Source: Arenivirga flava (GTDB lineage Bacteria > Actinomycetota > Actinomycetes > Actinomycetales > Microbacteriaceae). Taken from it: a DNA stretch of 64,000 nucleotides. Below the pieces are notes generated by a model that was not told the origin of the DNA, did no database searches, and was given only the letters and a program-made list of their open reading frames with translations. Both the position numbers and the translations under genes were made by a program. Below, one piece after another: positions 29,594 to 38,707 of the stretch. Location: contig NZ_BSUL01000001.1 of NCBI RefSeq assembly GCF_030161575.1, forward strand, positions 310,001-374,000, given 5' to 3'. Positions within the stretch are counted from its first letter, which is position 1. The number at the start of each line of letters is the position of its first letter.

Positions 29594-29605
29594 GGTCGTT
29601 CGACC
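29594..29605. promoter_or_regulatory. Possible operator between the TetR gene and the ABC operon
   Basis: GGTCG-TT-CGACC inverted repeat, just upstream of TAGCGT, a possible -10 for the transporter operon. Short arms; weak evidence. Confidence 0.25.
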
Positions 29606-29689
29606 GGTTTTGCTGCTAGCGTGACCAGACCGCAGCGCCGCGGCCCCCGGACGGGTCACGCAGCGCGCCGCACGACGAAGTGAGGACCG

Positions 29690-31024
29690 ATGAACGCCCT
29701 GTCGAGACGACAACTCCTGACCCTCGGGGTCGGCGCCACCGCGGCGACGATCCTGGCTGGGTGCTCAACACCGGGTACGACCTCGGTGAACACGCAGCCG
29801 ACGCTGCCGCCCGCGGACGGCCCGATCCGGCTCACCTACTGGTCCTGGCTGAAGGATCTGCAGAAGGTCGCCGACGTCTGGAACGCCCAGAACCCGGATG
29901 TGCAGGTCGAGGTCTCGTGGATCCAGGGCGGCAACGCCGGCGGCTACCAGAAGCTGTACTCGGCGCTCGCCGCCGGCAGCGGTCCTGACCTCGCCCAGGT
30001 GGAGATGCGCAGCCTGCCCGAGTTCATGCTCGTCAACGGCGTCACCGACCTGTCGCGCTACGGCGTGCAGCAGTACCGCGACCGCTACGACGAGACGCTC
30101 TGGAACCAGGTCAGCTTCACGGGCGGCGTTTACGCCATCCCGCAGGACTCCGGCCCCGTCGGCATGTACTACCGTCCCGATCTCTTCGAGGCCCGAGGGC
30201 TCGACATCCCCGCCACGCGCGAGGAATGGTTCGCCGCGGGGGAGGTGTTCCGCGACGAGGGCTCCGCGCTCATCGATGTCTTCCCGATCTCGGACACCTC
30301 CGGCTTCGCGGGCTACGCCGGTCAGGCCGGCGCCACCTGGTTCCGGGCGGATGAGGACGGCTGGGTCATCGACATGGCCGACGAGGCCACGCTCGAGGTC
30401 GCGCGCTTCTTCGACCGCGCGATCGACGAGCGCATCGTCGGCACCAGTTACAACCCGTACACCCCCGCCTGGTTCGCCGCGGCGGCGCGCGACGAGGTCG
30501 CCTCGCTCGTGAGCGCCAGCTGGGGCGACGCGCTCATGACCGGCATCAGCGGAGCCGAGGGCAAGTGGCGCGTCGCGCCGGCACCCACCTGGAGCACCGG
30601 CTTCGGCTCGACCTACCAGGGCGGTTCGACGGCGGCGGTGCTCGCCACCAGCCGGCATCCGAAGGAGGCGATGGAGTTCGCGGTGTGGATGACCACCTCG
30701 CAGGAGGGCATCGACGCGATGATCGCGAACTCCGGCATCGGATGGTCGCCCGCCCGCGACATCATCGGCACGGCCCGGGAGGGCGGCAGCGAGTTCTTCG
30801 GCGGCCAGTCGTACAACACCGAGGTGTTCCAGCCGGCGACCCAGCAGCAGAACCCGGACTGGTCCTGGTGGCCGGTCACGCAGCAGACCTTCAACATCCT
30901 CGCCGACGGCTTCCGCCGCAAGACGAGCGGAGGCACCCTCGTCGACGCCATCGCCACCACCGAGGCGCAGGTCATCGAGGTCTTCCGCAACAAGGGCCTC
31001 ACCATCCGGAAGGCGGACCGATGA
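29690..31024 (+). CDS. Carbohydrate ABC transporter substrate-binding lipoprotein
   Basis: 444 aa, family 1 solute-binding protein. The signal peptide has an SRRQLL motif near the start and a lipobox ILAGC (Cys at residue 25), so it is a lipid-anchored surface protein, possibly Tat-exported. IRLTYWSWLKDLQKVADVWN and GGSTAAVLATSRHPKEAMEF are typical of sugar binders. GTGAGGA precedes the ATG. Followed by two permeases with 4-nt overlaps. The sugar cannot be assigned. Confidence 0.9.
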   Translation: MNALSRRQLLTLGVGATAATILAGCSTPGTTSVNTQPTLPPADGPIRLTYWSWLKDLQKVADVWNAQNPDVQVEVSWIQGGNAGGYQKLYSALAAGSGPDLAQVEMRSLPEFMLVNGVTDLSRYGVQQYRDRYDETLWNQVSFTGGVYAIPQDSGPVGMYYRPDLFEARGLDIPATREEWFAAGEVFRDEGSALIDVFPISDTSGFAGYAGQAGATWFRADEDGWVIDMADEATLEVARFFDRAIDERIVGTSYNPYTPAWFAAAARDEVASLVSASWGDALMTGISGAEGKWRVAPAPTWSTGFGSTYQGGSTAAVLATSRHPKEAMEFAVWMTTSQEGIDAMIANSGIGWSPARDIIGTAREGGSEFFGGQSYNTEVFQPATQQQNPDWSWWPVTQQTFNILADGFRRKTSGGTLVDAIATTEAQVIEVFRNKGLTIRKADR

Positions 31025-31962
31025 CCACCACCGCACCCCGTGCATCCGCTCGTCCCGAGGCCCGCCGCAGACCGCGCTCCACCGCGGTCTCGCGCGCCCC
31101 GTGGATCCTGCTGGCGCCGTTCCTCGCGCTCTTCGGACTCACCTTCCTGCTGCCGATCGTGGTGGCCATCGGCCAGAGCTTCACGAGCGTCACGCGCGAG
31201 GGTCTGTTCGGCGAGGCGGGCGTGACCAGCCAGTTCGCCTGGTTCGACAACTACCGTCAGGCGCTCGAGGACGGCAACTTCATCGCCTCCATCGGCCGGA
31301 TGTTCCTGTTCGGCATCGTGCAGGTGCCCATCATGATCGTGCTCTGCACGATCCTGGCGCTGCTGCTCGAGTCCGCCGCAGCCAAGCTGCCCGGGCTCTT
31401 CCGTGCGGCGTACTTCCTGCCCTACGGCATCCCCGGCGTGATCGCCACCATCCTGTGGTCGTTCCTCTACGTGCCGGGCCTCAGCCCGATCATCGACATC
31501 GCGTCGAGCGCGTTCGGGCTGCAGCTCGACTTCCTCGGCGCCGGCACCGTGCTCTGGTCGATCGCGAACATCGTGACCTGGACCTATACGGGGTACAACA
31601 TGATGATCATCATCGCCCAGCTCAAGGCGATCCCCACCGAGCTGTACGAGGCGGCGCGCGTCGACGGTGCCGGCCCCTGGCGCATCGCGCGCAGCATCCA
31701 GCTGCCGCTCATCCGGCCCGCCCTGGTGCTCACGACGGTCTTCTCGATCATCGGCACCCTGCAGCTCTTCGCCGAGGCGCAGCTGCTGCAGGTCGTCTCG
31801 CCCGCGATCGACTCGCAGTACACCCCGAACCTCTCGGCCTACACGACGGCCTTCGCCTACAACGACTACAACGTGGCCGCAGCCCAGTCGGTGCTGATCG
31901 CGCTCGTCGCGTTCGTGCTGTCCTTCGTGTTCCTGCGCCTGACGAACAGGAGCTCGAAGTGA
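31021..31962 (+). CDS. Carbohydrate ABC transporter permease, MalF/UgpA type
   Basis: 313 aa with six predicted helices and the inner-membrane permease EAA loop ELYEAARVDGAGPWRIARSIQLP. The ATG overlaps the stop of the binding-protein gene (ATGA). It pairs with the next permease as a heterodimer. Confidence 0.93.
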   Translation: MTTTAPRASARPEARRRPRSTAVSRAPWILLAPFLALFGLTFLLPIVVAIGQSFTSVTREGLFGEAGVTSQFAWFDNYRQALEDGNFIASIGRMFLFGIVQVPIMIVLCTILALLLESAAAKLPGLFRAAYFLPYGIPGVIATILWSFLYVPGLSPIIDIASSAFGLQLDFLGAGTVLWSIANIVTWTYTGYNMMIIIAQLKAIPTELYEAARVDGAGPWRIARSIQLPLIRPALVLTTVFSIIGTLQLFAEAQLLQVVSPAIDSQYTPNLSAYTTAFAYNDYNVAAAQSVLIALVAFVLSFVFLRLTNRSSK

Positions 31963-32831
31963 GCACGACGACCACCAACCGCGGCGCCGGTCGCAAACCG
32001 GCCACGACGATCCTCGTCACCGGCATCCTCACCCTCGTCTCGGTGTACTTCCTGGTGCCCGTCTACTGGGTCATCATCGCCGCGACGAAGAGCACCGACG
32101 ACCTGTTCGGCACCAACGGCTTCCTGCTCGCCGGCACCAACAACCTGATCGCGAACCTGCAGGCGGTGGTGAGCTACGACGGCGGCATCTTCCTGCGCTG
32201 GGCGCTCAACTCGGTGCTCTACGCCGGCGTCGGCGCCCTGCTGGCGACGTACTTCGCCGCGGCCGGCGGCTACGCGCTGGCGAAGTACCGCTTCCGCGGC
32301 AACAACACGATCTTCGGGCTGATCCTCGGCGGCGTGCTGGTGCCGGGCACGGCGACGGCGCTGCCGCTGTTCCTGCTGTTCAGCCAGCTGGGGCTCGCGA
32401 ACACGTACTGGAGCGTGCTGCTGCCGTCGCTGGTGTCCCCGTTCGGCTTCTTCCTGTGCCGCATCTACGCGCAGGCGACCGTCGACGACTCGCTCGTCGA
32501 GGCGGGACGCATCGACGGAGCGGGGGAGCTGCGCATCTTCCACACGCTCGGGCTGCGCATCATGACGCCGGCGCTCGTGACGGTGTTCCTGTTCCAGCTC
32601 GTCGGCATCTGGAACAACTACTTCCTGCCGTTGGTGATGCTCTCCGACGAGCGGCTCTACCCGATCACGCTGGGCCTCAACAACTGGCGCGCCCAGACCG
32701 ACCGGCTGCCCGAGTTCTACGAGCTGACCGTGGGCGGCGTGCTGCTGTCGATCATCCCCCTGGCGATCGCCATGATCGTGCTCCAGCGGTTCTGGCGCGG
32801 CGGTCTTACCGAGGGCTCCGTCAAGGCCTGA
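31959..32831 (+). CDS. Carbohydrate ABC transporter permease, MalG/UgpE type
   Basis: 290 aa with six helices and EAA loop SLVEAGRIDGAGELRIFHTLGL. GTG 31959 overlaps the preceding stop. No ATP-binding subunit follows, so the system probably borrows a shared MsmK/MsiK-type ATPase coded elsewhere, as many actinobacterial sugar transporters do. Confidence 0.93.
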   Translation: MSTTTTNRGAGRKPATTILVTGILTLVSVYFLVPVYWVIIAATKSTDDLFGTNGFLLAGTNNLIANLQAVVSYDGGIFLRWALNSVLYAGVGALLATYFAAAGGYALAKYRFRGNNTIFGLILGGVLVPGTATALPLFLLFSQLGLANTYWSVLLPSLVSPFGFFLCRIYAQATVDDSLVEAGRIDGAGELRIFHTLGLRIMTPALVTVFLFQLVGIWNNYFLPLVMLSDERLYPITLGLNNWRAQTDRLPEFYELTVGGVLLSIIPLAIAMIVLQRFWRGGLTEGSVKA

Positions 32832-32919
32832 CCGGGCGGACGAGCGGATGGGGGAGCGCGGCGCTCGCCGCGCCCCCGTCCGCTCGGCCGGGGACACCTT
32901 CCCGGCCCATCGGGCTCGC

Positions 32920-32925
32920 TATCCT
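32920..32925 (+). promoter_or_regulatory. -10 element TATCCT of the RNA methyltransferase gene
   Basis: TATCCT ends 6 nt before ATG 32932; leaderless geometry. Confidence 0.5.
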
Positions 32926-32931
32926 GGCGCC

Positions 32932-33735
32932 ATGCTCGACAACCCGCGCTCGCCCCGCGTCCGTGCCGTCGCCAAGCTCGCCAAGCGGAAGGCGCGCACC
33001 GAGACCGGGCTGTTCCTCGTCGAGGGGCCGCAGGCGGTCGTGGAGGCGCTGCGCCACCGGCCCGAGCGCGTGATCGACATCTTCGCCACGCCCGCGGCGA
33101 TCGAGCGACACCACGACCTGACGGTCGCCGCCCGCGCCGCGCGCATGGACGTCGAGGAGGTCAGCGAGATGGTGCTCGCCGTGATGGCGGACACCGTCAC
33201 GCCGCAGGGCGTCATCGCCGTCTTCGCGCAGTTCTCGACGCCGCTCGAGGACCTGCTCGCCGCGGGTCCCCGCCTCGTCGCGGTGCTGGAGGAGGTGCAG
33301 GACCCCGGTAACGCCGGCACGATCATCCGAGCAGCGGACGCCGCAGGTGCCGACGGCGTCGTGCTCGCCGGGCACAGCGTCGACCCGTACAACCCGAAGG
33401 TCGTCCGTTCCACCACGGGCTCGCTCTTCCACCTGCCGGTCGTGGTCGGCGGGGAGCTGCCCGAGGTGCTCGGCGCGCTTCGCGGTGCCGGGCTGCAGGT
33501 GCTGGCCGCCGATGTCAAGGGCGGCGATCTGCTCGAGGCCCGTGAATCGGGCGCACTCGCCGCACCCACGGCGTGGTTGTTCGGCAACGAGGCGCGAGGG
33601 CTGCGCGACGATCTGCTCGAGCTCGCCGACCGCGCCCTCGTGGTGCCGATCTACGGCCGAGCCGAGTCGATGAACCTCGCCACGGCGGCGAGTGTCTGCC
33701 TCTACGAGAGCGCCTTCGCGCAGCGACTCGACTGA
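32932..33735 (+). CDS. TrmH/SpoU-family RNA 2'-O-methyltransferase
   Basis: 267 aa. N-terminal substrate-binding domain (RKARTETGLFLVEGPQAVVEAL) and C-terminal SPOUT domain with the three motifs: VQDPGNAGTIIRAADAAGAD, WLFGNEARGL and VPIYGRAESMNLATAASVCLYE. Likely modifies rRNA or tRNA; the family member upstream of pheS is widespread. Here gluABCD lies between it and pheS. Confidence 0.92.
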   Translation: MLDNPRSPRVRAVAKLAKRKARTETGLFLVEGPQAVVEALRHRPERVIDIFATPAAIERHHDLTVAARAARMDVEEVSEMVLAVMADTVTPQGVIAVFAQFSTPLEDLLAAGPRLVAVLEEVQDPGNAGTIIRAADAAGADGVVLAGHSVDPYNPKVVRSTTGSLFHLPVVVGGELPEVLGALRGAGLQVLAADVKGGDLLEARESGALAAPTAWLFGNEARGLRDDLLELADRALVVPIYGRAESMNLATAASVCLYESAFAQRLD

Positions 33736-33851
33736 GGTCCGCTCGACTCCGAGCACCCCGCCGGTGACGAGCCGTACCCGGCGGATGACGGCTGGGTTAC
33801 AGTTCGGGCCCCGTGTTGGAGCCAGCGGGTGTCCTCTGCCAGGGTGAGGGA

Positions 33852-34613
<762 letters not shown>

Positions 34614-34666
34614 ACCCGTTCGAATGCACCACCTGACACAGCGATACGGAACCTAGGAGACAGCTC

Positions 34667-35551
34667 ATGCGCAAGCGCACCCTCAGCACGCTGGCCGGCA
34701 CGGCCGGCCTCATCCTCGCTCTCACAGCCTGTTCCGGCGACGGCGGCGCGGAGCCGCCCGTCGAGGAGGTCGACGCAAGCGACTTCGCCGAGGGCTCGAC
34801 GATGGCGTCGCTCGCGGAAGCGGGAACCATCCGCATCGGCACGAAGTTCGACCAGCCGCTCTTCGGACTCGATGACGGCACCGGCAACCCGCAGGGCTTC
34901 GACGTCGAGATCGGCAAGATCATCGCCGGGGAGCTCGGCATCGAGCCGGGCGACATCGAGTGGGTGCTGACCGAGTCGGTCAACCGCGAGCCGTTCATCG
35001 AGAACGGCGAGGTCGACATCGTCATCGCCACCTACACGATCAACGACACGCGCAAGGAGGTCGTCTCCTTCGCCGGTCCGTACTACGAGGCGGGTCAGGC
35101 GCTGCTCGTGCCGGAGGGCAACCCCGAAGGCATCACCGGTCCCGAGGACCTCGAGGGCAAGCCTGTCTGCACCGTCGGCGGCTCCACGTCGGAGCAGAAC
35201 ATCCTCGAGTACGGCGCCGACGTCACGGCACTCAACGGCTACGCCGACTGCCTCGATCCGTTGCGCAACGGGCAGGTCGTCGCGCTGACCACCGACAATG
35301 TGATCCTCTCGGGATACGTCGACCAGAACCCGGGCGAGTTCCAGCTGGTCGCCGACGAGGACGACAACCCGGTGCTCTTCACCGAGGAGCCCTACGGCAT
35401 CGGACTGGCTCTCGACGACACGGACTTCCGCGAGTGGATCAACGACGTGCTCGAGGCATCGTACGAGGACGGGCGCTGGGATGCCGCCTGGGAGGCCACG
35501 GCCGGCGCCGTCCTGCCGCTGCCCGAGGCCCCGGCGGTCGACCGATACTGA
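34667..35551 (+). CDS. gluB: Glutamate-binding lipoprotein
   Basis: 294-aa family 3 solute-binding protein. Signal peptide with lipobox LTAC (Cys at residue 22), then IRIGTKFDQPLFGL, GFDVEIGKIIAGELG and VDIVIATYTINDTRKEVVSFAGPYYEAG, typical of amino acid binders. Preceded by AGGAGA. Its membrane anchor and position make it the receptor of the Glu transporter. Confidence 0.92.
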   Translation: MRKRTLSTLAGTAGLILALTACSGDGGAEPPVEEVDASDFAEGSTMASLAEAGTIRIGTKFDQPLFGLDDGTGNPQGFDVEIGKIIAGELGIEPGDIEWVLTESVNREPFIENGEVDIVIATYTINDTRKEVVSFAGPYYEAGQALLVPEGNPEGITGPEDLEGKPVCTVGGSTSEQNILEYGADVTALNGYADCLDPLRNGQVVALTTDNVILSGYVDQNPGEFQLVADEDDNPVLFTEEPYGIGLALDDTDFREWINDVLEASYEDGRWDAAWEATAGAVLPLPEAPAVDRY

Positions 35552-35636
35552 CCGATGTCCGGATCGGGGGCGCCGTCACGGCGCCCCCGGTCCCGGGTAG
35601 CCCCCGCTACCTGCCACCGCTAGAGACTGGAGCACC

Positions 35637-36302
35637 GTGGACGTCGTCCTCGCGAACTTCCCCGCATACATCGATGCGTTCCTGACGACACTGCGACTGC
35701 TCGTCGTGGCGGGCCTCGCCGCGTTCATCATCGGCACCGTCGTCGCCGCGATGCGGGTCTCACCGGTCGCGGCATTGCGCGCTGTCTCCGCGACATACAC
35801 CGAGCTGATCAGGAACACCCCGCTCACCTTGGTGCTGTTCTTCTGCGCCGCCGTCGTACCGAACCTGTTCGGCACGTTCGGCATGAGTCTGAACCCCTAC
35901 TACCTCGCAGCCGCGACCGTCGCGTTGGCGATCTACACCTCGCCGTTCGTCGCCGAAGCGCTCCGGTCGGGCATCAACGGCGTGCCGGTTGGTCAGGCAG
36001 AGGCCGCCAGGTCGGTCGGGCTCGGTTTCGGACAGACGCTGACCACGGTCGTGCTGCCGCAGGCATTCCGCATGGTCGTGCCGCCGCTCATCAATGTCGT
36101 CATCGCCCTGACCAAGAACACCTCCGTCGCCGCGGGCTTCGGTGTGGGCGAGCTGTTCCTGCTGGGACGACGCCTCGCCAACGCGAACGGCAACGCCGTC
36201 ATCCCGATTCTCCTCGGCGTCGTGACGTTCTACCTCATCATCACGATCCCGCTCGGCCTGATCGCGAACCGCATCGAGAAGAAGGTGGCGGTGCTCCGAT
36301 GA
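35637..36302 (+). CDS. gluC: Glutamate ABC transporter permease
   Basis: 221 aa with about five helices and the HisM-type loop EALRSGINGVPVGQAEAARSVGLG. GTG start behind TGGAG. From here to 37.6 kb A/T in third codon positions rises slightly relative to the neighbours. Confidence 0.92.
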   Translation: MDVVLANFPAYIDAFLTTLRLLVVAGLAAFIIGTVVAAMRVSPVAALRAVSATYTELIRNTPLTLVLFFCAAVVPNLFGTFGMSLNPYYLAAATVALAIYTSPFVAEALRSGINGVPVGQAEAARSVGLGFGQTLTTVVLPQAFRMVVPPLINVVIALTKNTSVAAGFGVGELFLLGRRLANANGNAVIPILLGVVTFYLIITIPLGLIANRIEKKVAVLR

Positions 36303-37120
36303 CCTCCGTGCTGTATGACGCCCCGGGCCCGAAGGCCCGTCGACTCTCCCGCATCATCTCGGTGCTCACCGCCCTCGTCGTAATCGCCGCCCTCGCCGGG
36401 CTGATCTGGACGCTCGCCGCACCGCGGACCACCGTGAGCGGAGCGGAGCTGCCCGGGTACTTCGATGCGACCCGATGGAACATCTTCGACCGGGAGGCCG
36501 TCTGGATCGCCATCGGCCGAGGCGTCTGGGGGACCCTCTCGGCCGCTGGCGTCGCCGCTGTACTCGCGCTCGCATTCGGCGTGGTGCTCTCGCTCCTGCG
36601 TGCATCGGAGTTGCCGGCGGTGCGTATCCCCACCACCATCGTGCTGGAGTTCATCCGCGGAGTGCCGGTCCTGCTGATGATGCTGTTCATCCTGCTCGTA
36701 GCGGGCAGCGGGGCCTATTGGGCGGTCGTCGGGGCGCTGGCTCTGTACAATGGCGCGATCATCGGCGAGGCGCTGCGCGCCGGCATCCGCTCGCTGCCTC
36801 GCGGCCAGCGCGAAGCCGGGCTTTCGCTCGGATTGAGCGGTTTGCGGACTCGCTTCCTCATCGAATTCCCGCAGGCGTTCCGCCAGATGCTGCCGATCAT
36901 CATCGCGCAGCTCGTCGTGCTGCTGAAGGACACCTCGCTCGGCTACGTCGTCGCGTACCCGGAGATCCTGTTCATCGTCGGCGGCAACATGCCCGACTCC
37001 TACGGCAGCCGTTACCAGTTCACGTTCTTCGTGGTCACGATCGCCATCTACCTCGCCATTAACCTCGCTGTATCCGCCCTTGCGCGATTCATGTCGCGCC
37101 GGCGCATTCCACTGGGCTGA
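36299..37120 (+). CDS. gluD: Glutamate ABC transporter permease
   Basis: 273 aa, HisM-type permease with EALRAGIRSLPRGQREAGLSLGLS loop and an N-terminal helix before an extracytoplasmic stretch. ATG overlaps the gluC stop. Last gene of the Glu importer operon. Confidence 0.92.
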   Translation: MTSVLYDAPGPKARRLSRIISVLTALVVIAALAGLIWTLAAPRTTVSGAELPGYFDATRWNIFDREAVWIAIGRGVWGTLSAAGVAAVLALAFGVVLSLLRASELPAVRIPTTIVLEFIRGVPVLLMMLFILLVAGSGAYWAVVGALALYNGAIIGEALRAGIRSLPRGQREAGLSLGLSGLRTRFLIEFPQAFRQMLPIIIAQLVVLLKDTSLGYVVAYPEILFIVGGNMPDSYGSRYQFTFFVVTIAIYLAINLAVSALARFMSRRRIPLG

Positions 37121-37158
37121 GGCTTTCGCTTACAGAATTCACAGGCCGAAAAGAACGC

Positions 37159-37187
37159 TTGCGCGACCTAAATTCCGGGCGTAACTT
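37159..37187 (+). promoter_or_regulatory. Predicted promoter of the small secreted-protein gene
   Basis: -35 TTGCGC (37159-37164), spacer of exactly 17 nt, -10 TAACTT (37182-37187), about 33 nt upstream of the GAGGGG/ATG start. Confidence 0.55.
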
Positions 37188-37226
37188 GCAACTCCAGTAA
37201 GTGTCGACGGGTGAGGGGTGTTCGGT

Positions 37227-37577
37227 ATGACTAACTCAGTTTCTATCTCGGGTTTCACCACCAAGGCGAAAATCGCGTTGCTTGCAATCCTCGTGCTTGG
37301 CGGATCAGTTCCGGTGATAACGGGTCCAGCCTCGCCGGCTGCTGCGGCTTCGGAATGCAGGTCGAGTAAGGTTTCGAATCAAGAAAAGGCAGAATCGATC
37401 TGTGACGCCAACATGTTCGGAGTTCAGCACAGAGTCGTGATTCAATGCCGCAGCGGTAGCACCGTGAGAACGGTTTATGGGGCGTGGAGGGGGTCAACGT
37501 CGGTGTCGGATGCAAAGTGCGTATTCCCCGCAACGCTTGTCTCCCACCGAAGCGTCTGGCAGCAGACGCAGGGTTGA
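37227..37577 (+). CDS. Small secreted protein, unknown family
   Basis: 116 aa, not recognised. A Sec signal peptide is clear: basic start, hydrophobic core IALLAILVLGGSVPVI and a likely cleavage after SPAAAA. The mature part of about 73 residues has four cysteines (in ECRSSK, SICDAN, IQCRSG, AKCVF), suggesting two disulfides. ATG 37227 is chosen because GAGGGG lies 8 nt upstream; GTG 37218 is alternative. It has its own promoter and terminator, and base composition clearly more AT-rich than neighbours, so recent acquisition is likely. Bacteriocin-like or cell-surface roles are possible; none is shown. Confidence 0.7.
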   Translation: MTNSVSISGFTTKAKIALLAILVLGGSVPVITGPASPAAAASECRSSKVSNQEKAESICDANMFGVQHRVVIQCRSGSTVRTVYGAWRGSTSVSDAKCVFPATLVSHRSVWQQTQG

Positions 37578-37585
37578 CGTAGAGG

Positions 37586-37610
37586 GCGGGCCGGGCCGAG
37601 TCCGGCCCGC
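37586..37610 (+). terminator. Hairpin terminator after the small secreted-protein gene
   Basis: Nine-base arms GCGGGCCGG (37586-37594) and CCGGCCCGC (37602-37610) with a 7-nt loop, then TCTGCTCTCC. Confidence 0.7.
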
Positions 37611-37652
37611 TCTGCTCTCCGGACCTAAGCGTTTCGAGCGGAGGAGGTCAGA

Positions 37653-37658
37653 TAGAGT
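37653..37658 (+). promoter_or_regulatory. -10 element TAGAGT of pheS, leaderless geometry
   Basis: TAGAGT ends 8 nt before GTG 37667. GGAGGAGG lies upstream of the -10, too far to act as ribosome site. Confidence 0.5.
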
Positions 37659-37666
37659 CTCTCCTC

Positions 37667-38707
37667 GTGTCCGAGCCCAATCCCATCACCGAGGACGCTG
37701 TCGGCGCCGCGGTCGAGGAGGCCGTCGCGGCCATCGCCGCGGCCGGCGACTCCACGGCCCTCAAAGCGGTCCGCACGGCCCACCTCGGCGAGTCCTCGCC
37801 CCTCGCCCGTCTGAACGGCGCCATGCGCCAGGTCGCCCCGGAGCAGAAGGCCGCCGCCGGCAAGCTCGTCGGCCAGGCCCGCGGCCGCGTGAACCAGGCC
37901 TTCGCCGCGCGCGAGGCCGAGATCGTCGCCGCCGAGGAGCAGGCAGCGCTGCTGGCGGAGACCGTGGATGTGACCGCCGTGGCGCGCCGTCGCCGGGTGG
38001 GCGCCCGCCATCCGATCTCCCTCGTGCAGGAGCAGATCGCCGACGTCTTCGTCGGCATGGGCTGGGAGGTCGCGGAGGGCCCCGAGCTCGAGAACGAGTG
38101 GTTCAACTTCGACGCCCTCAACTTCCCGCCGGACCACCCCGCGCGGGCGATGCAGGACACCTTCTTCGTCGACCCGGTCGACCGCCACCTCGTGATGCGC
38201 ACCCACACGTCGCCGGTGCAGCTGCGCGCGCTGCTGAGTCGTGAGCTGCCGGTCTACGTCGTCGCTCCCGGGCGCGTCTACCGGTCCGACGAGTTCGACG
38301 CCACGCACCTGCCCGCGTTCCACCAGATCGAGGGCATCGCCATCGACAAGGGCCTCACGATGGCGCACCTGCGCGGCACGCTCGACCACTTCGTCAAGGT
38401 GCTGTTCGGCGAGGAAGCGAAGGTGCGCCTGCGCCCCAACTACTTCCCGTTCACCGAGCCGAGCGCCGAGCTCGACCTGTGGCACCCGACCTTCAAGGGC
38501 GGTGCTCGCTGGATCGAGTGGGGCGGCTGCGGCATGGTCAACCCCAACGTGCTGCGGGCCGCGGGCATTGACCCGGACGAGTACCAGGGCTTCGCCTTCG
38601 GCATGGGGGTCGAGCGCGCCCTGATGTTCCGCAACGGGGTGCAGGACATGCGCGACATGGTCGAGGGCGATGTGCGCTTCAGCGAGCAGTTCGGGATGGT
38701 GGTCTGA
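37667..38707 (+). CDS. pheS: Phenylalanyl-tRNA synthetase alpha subunit
   Basis: 346 aa, class II catalytic subunit. N-terminal coiled coil (about residues 1-95), then motif 2-type segment RVYRSDEFDATHLPAFHQIEG and motif 3 GFAFGMGVERALM. GTG start. Its stop overlaps the pheT ATG (TGATG). Confidence 0.97.
   Translation: MSEPNPITEDAVGAAVEEAVAAIAAAGDSTALKAVRTAHLGESSPLARLNGAMRQVAPEQKAAAGKLVGQARGRVNQAFAAREAEIVAAEEQAALLAETVDVTAVARRRRVGARHPISLVQEQIADVFVGMGWEVAEGPELENEWFNFDALNFPPDHPARAMQDTFFVDPVDRHLVMRTHTSPVQLRALLSRELPVYVVAPGRVYRSDEFDATHLPAFHQIEGIAIDKGLTMAHLRGTLDHFVKVLFGEEAKVRLRPNYFPFTEPSAELDLWHPTFKGGARWIEWGGCGMVNPNVLRAAGIDPDEYQGFAFGMGVERALMFRNGVQDMRDMVEGDVRFSEQFGMVV

Noticed and set aside
37477..38244. 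Plus-strand frame overlapping pheS and the small secreted-protein gene
   Set aside because: Out-of-frame, Arg/Gly-rich shadow of pheS.
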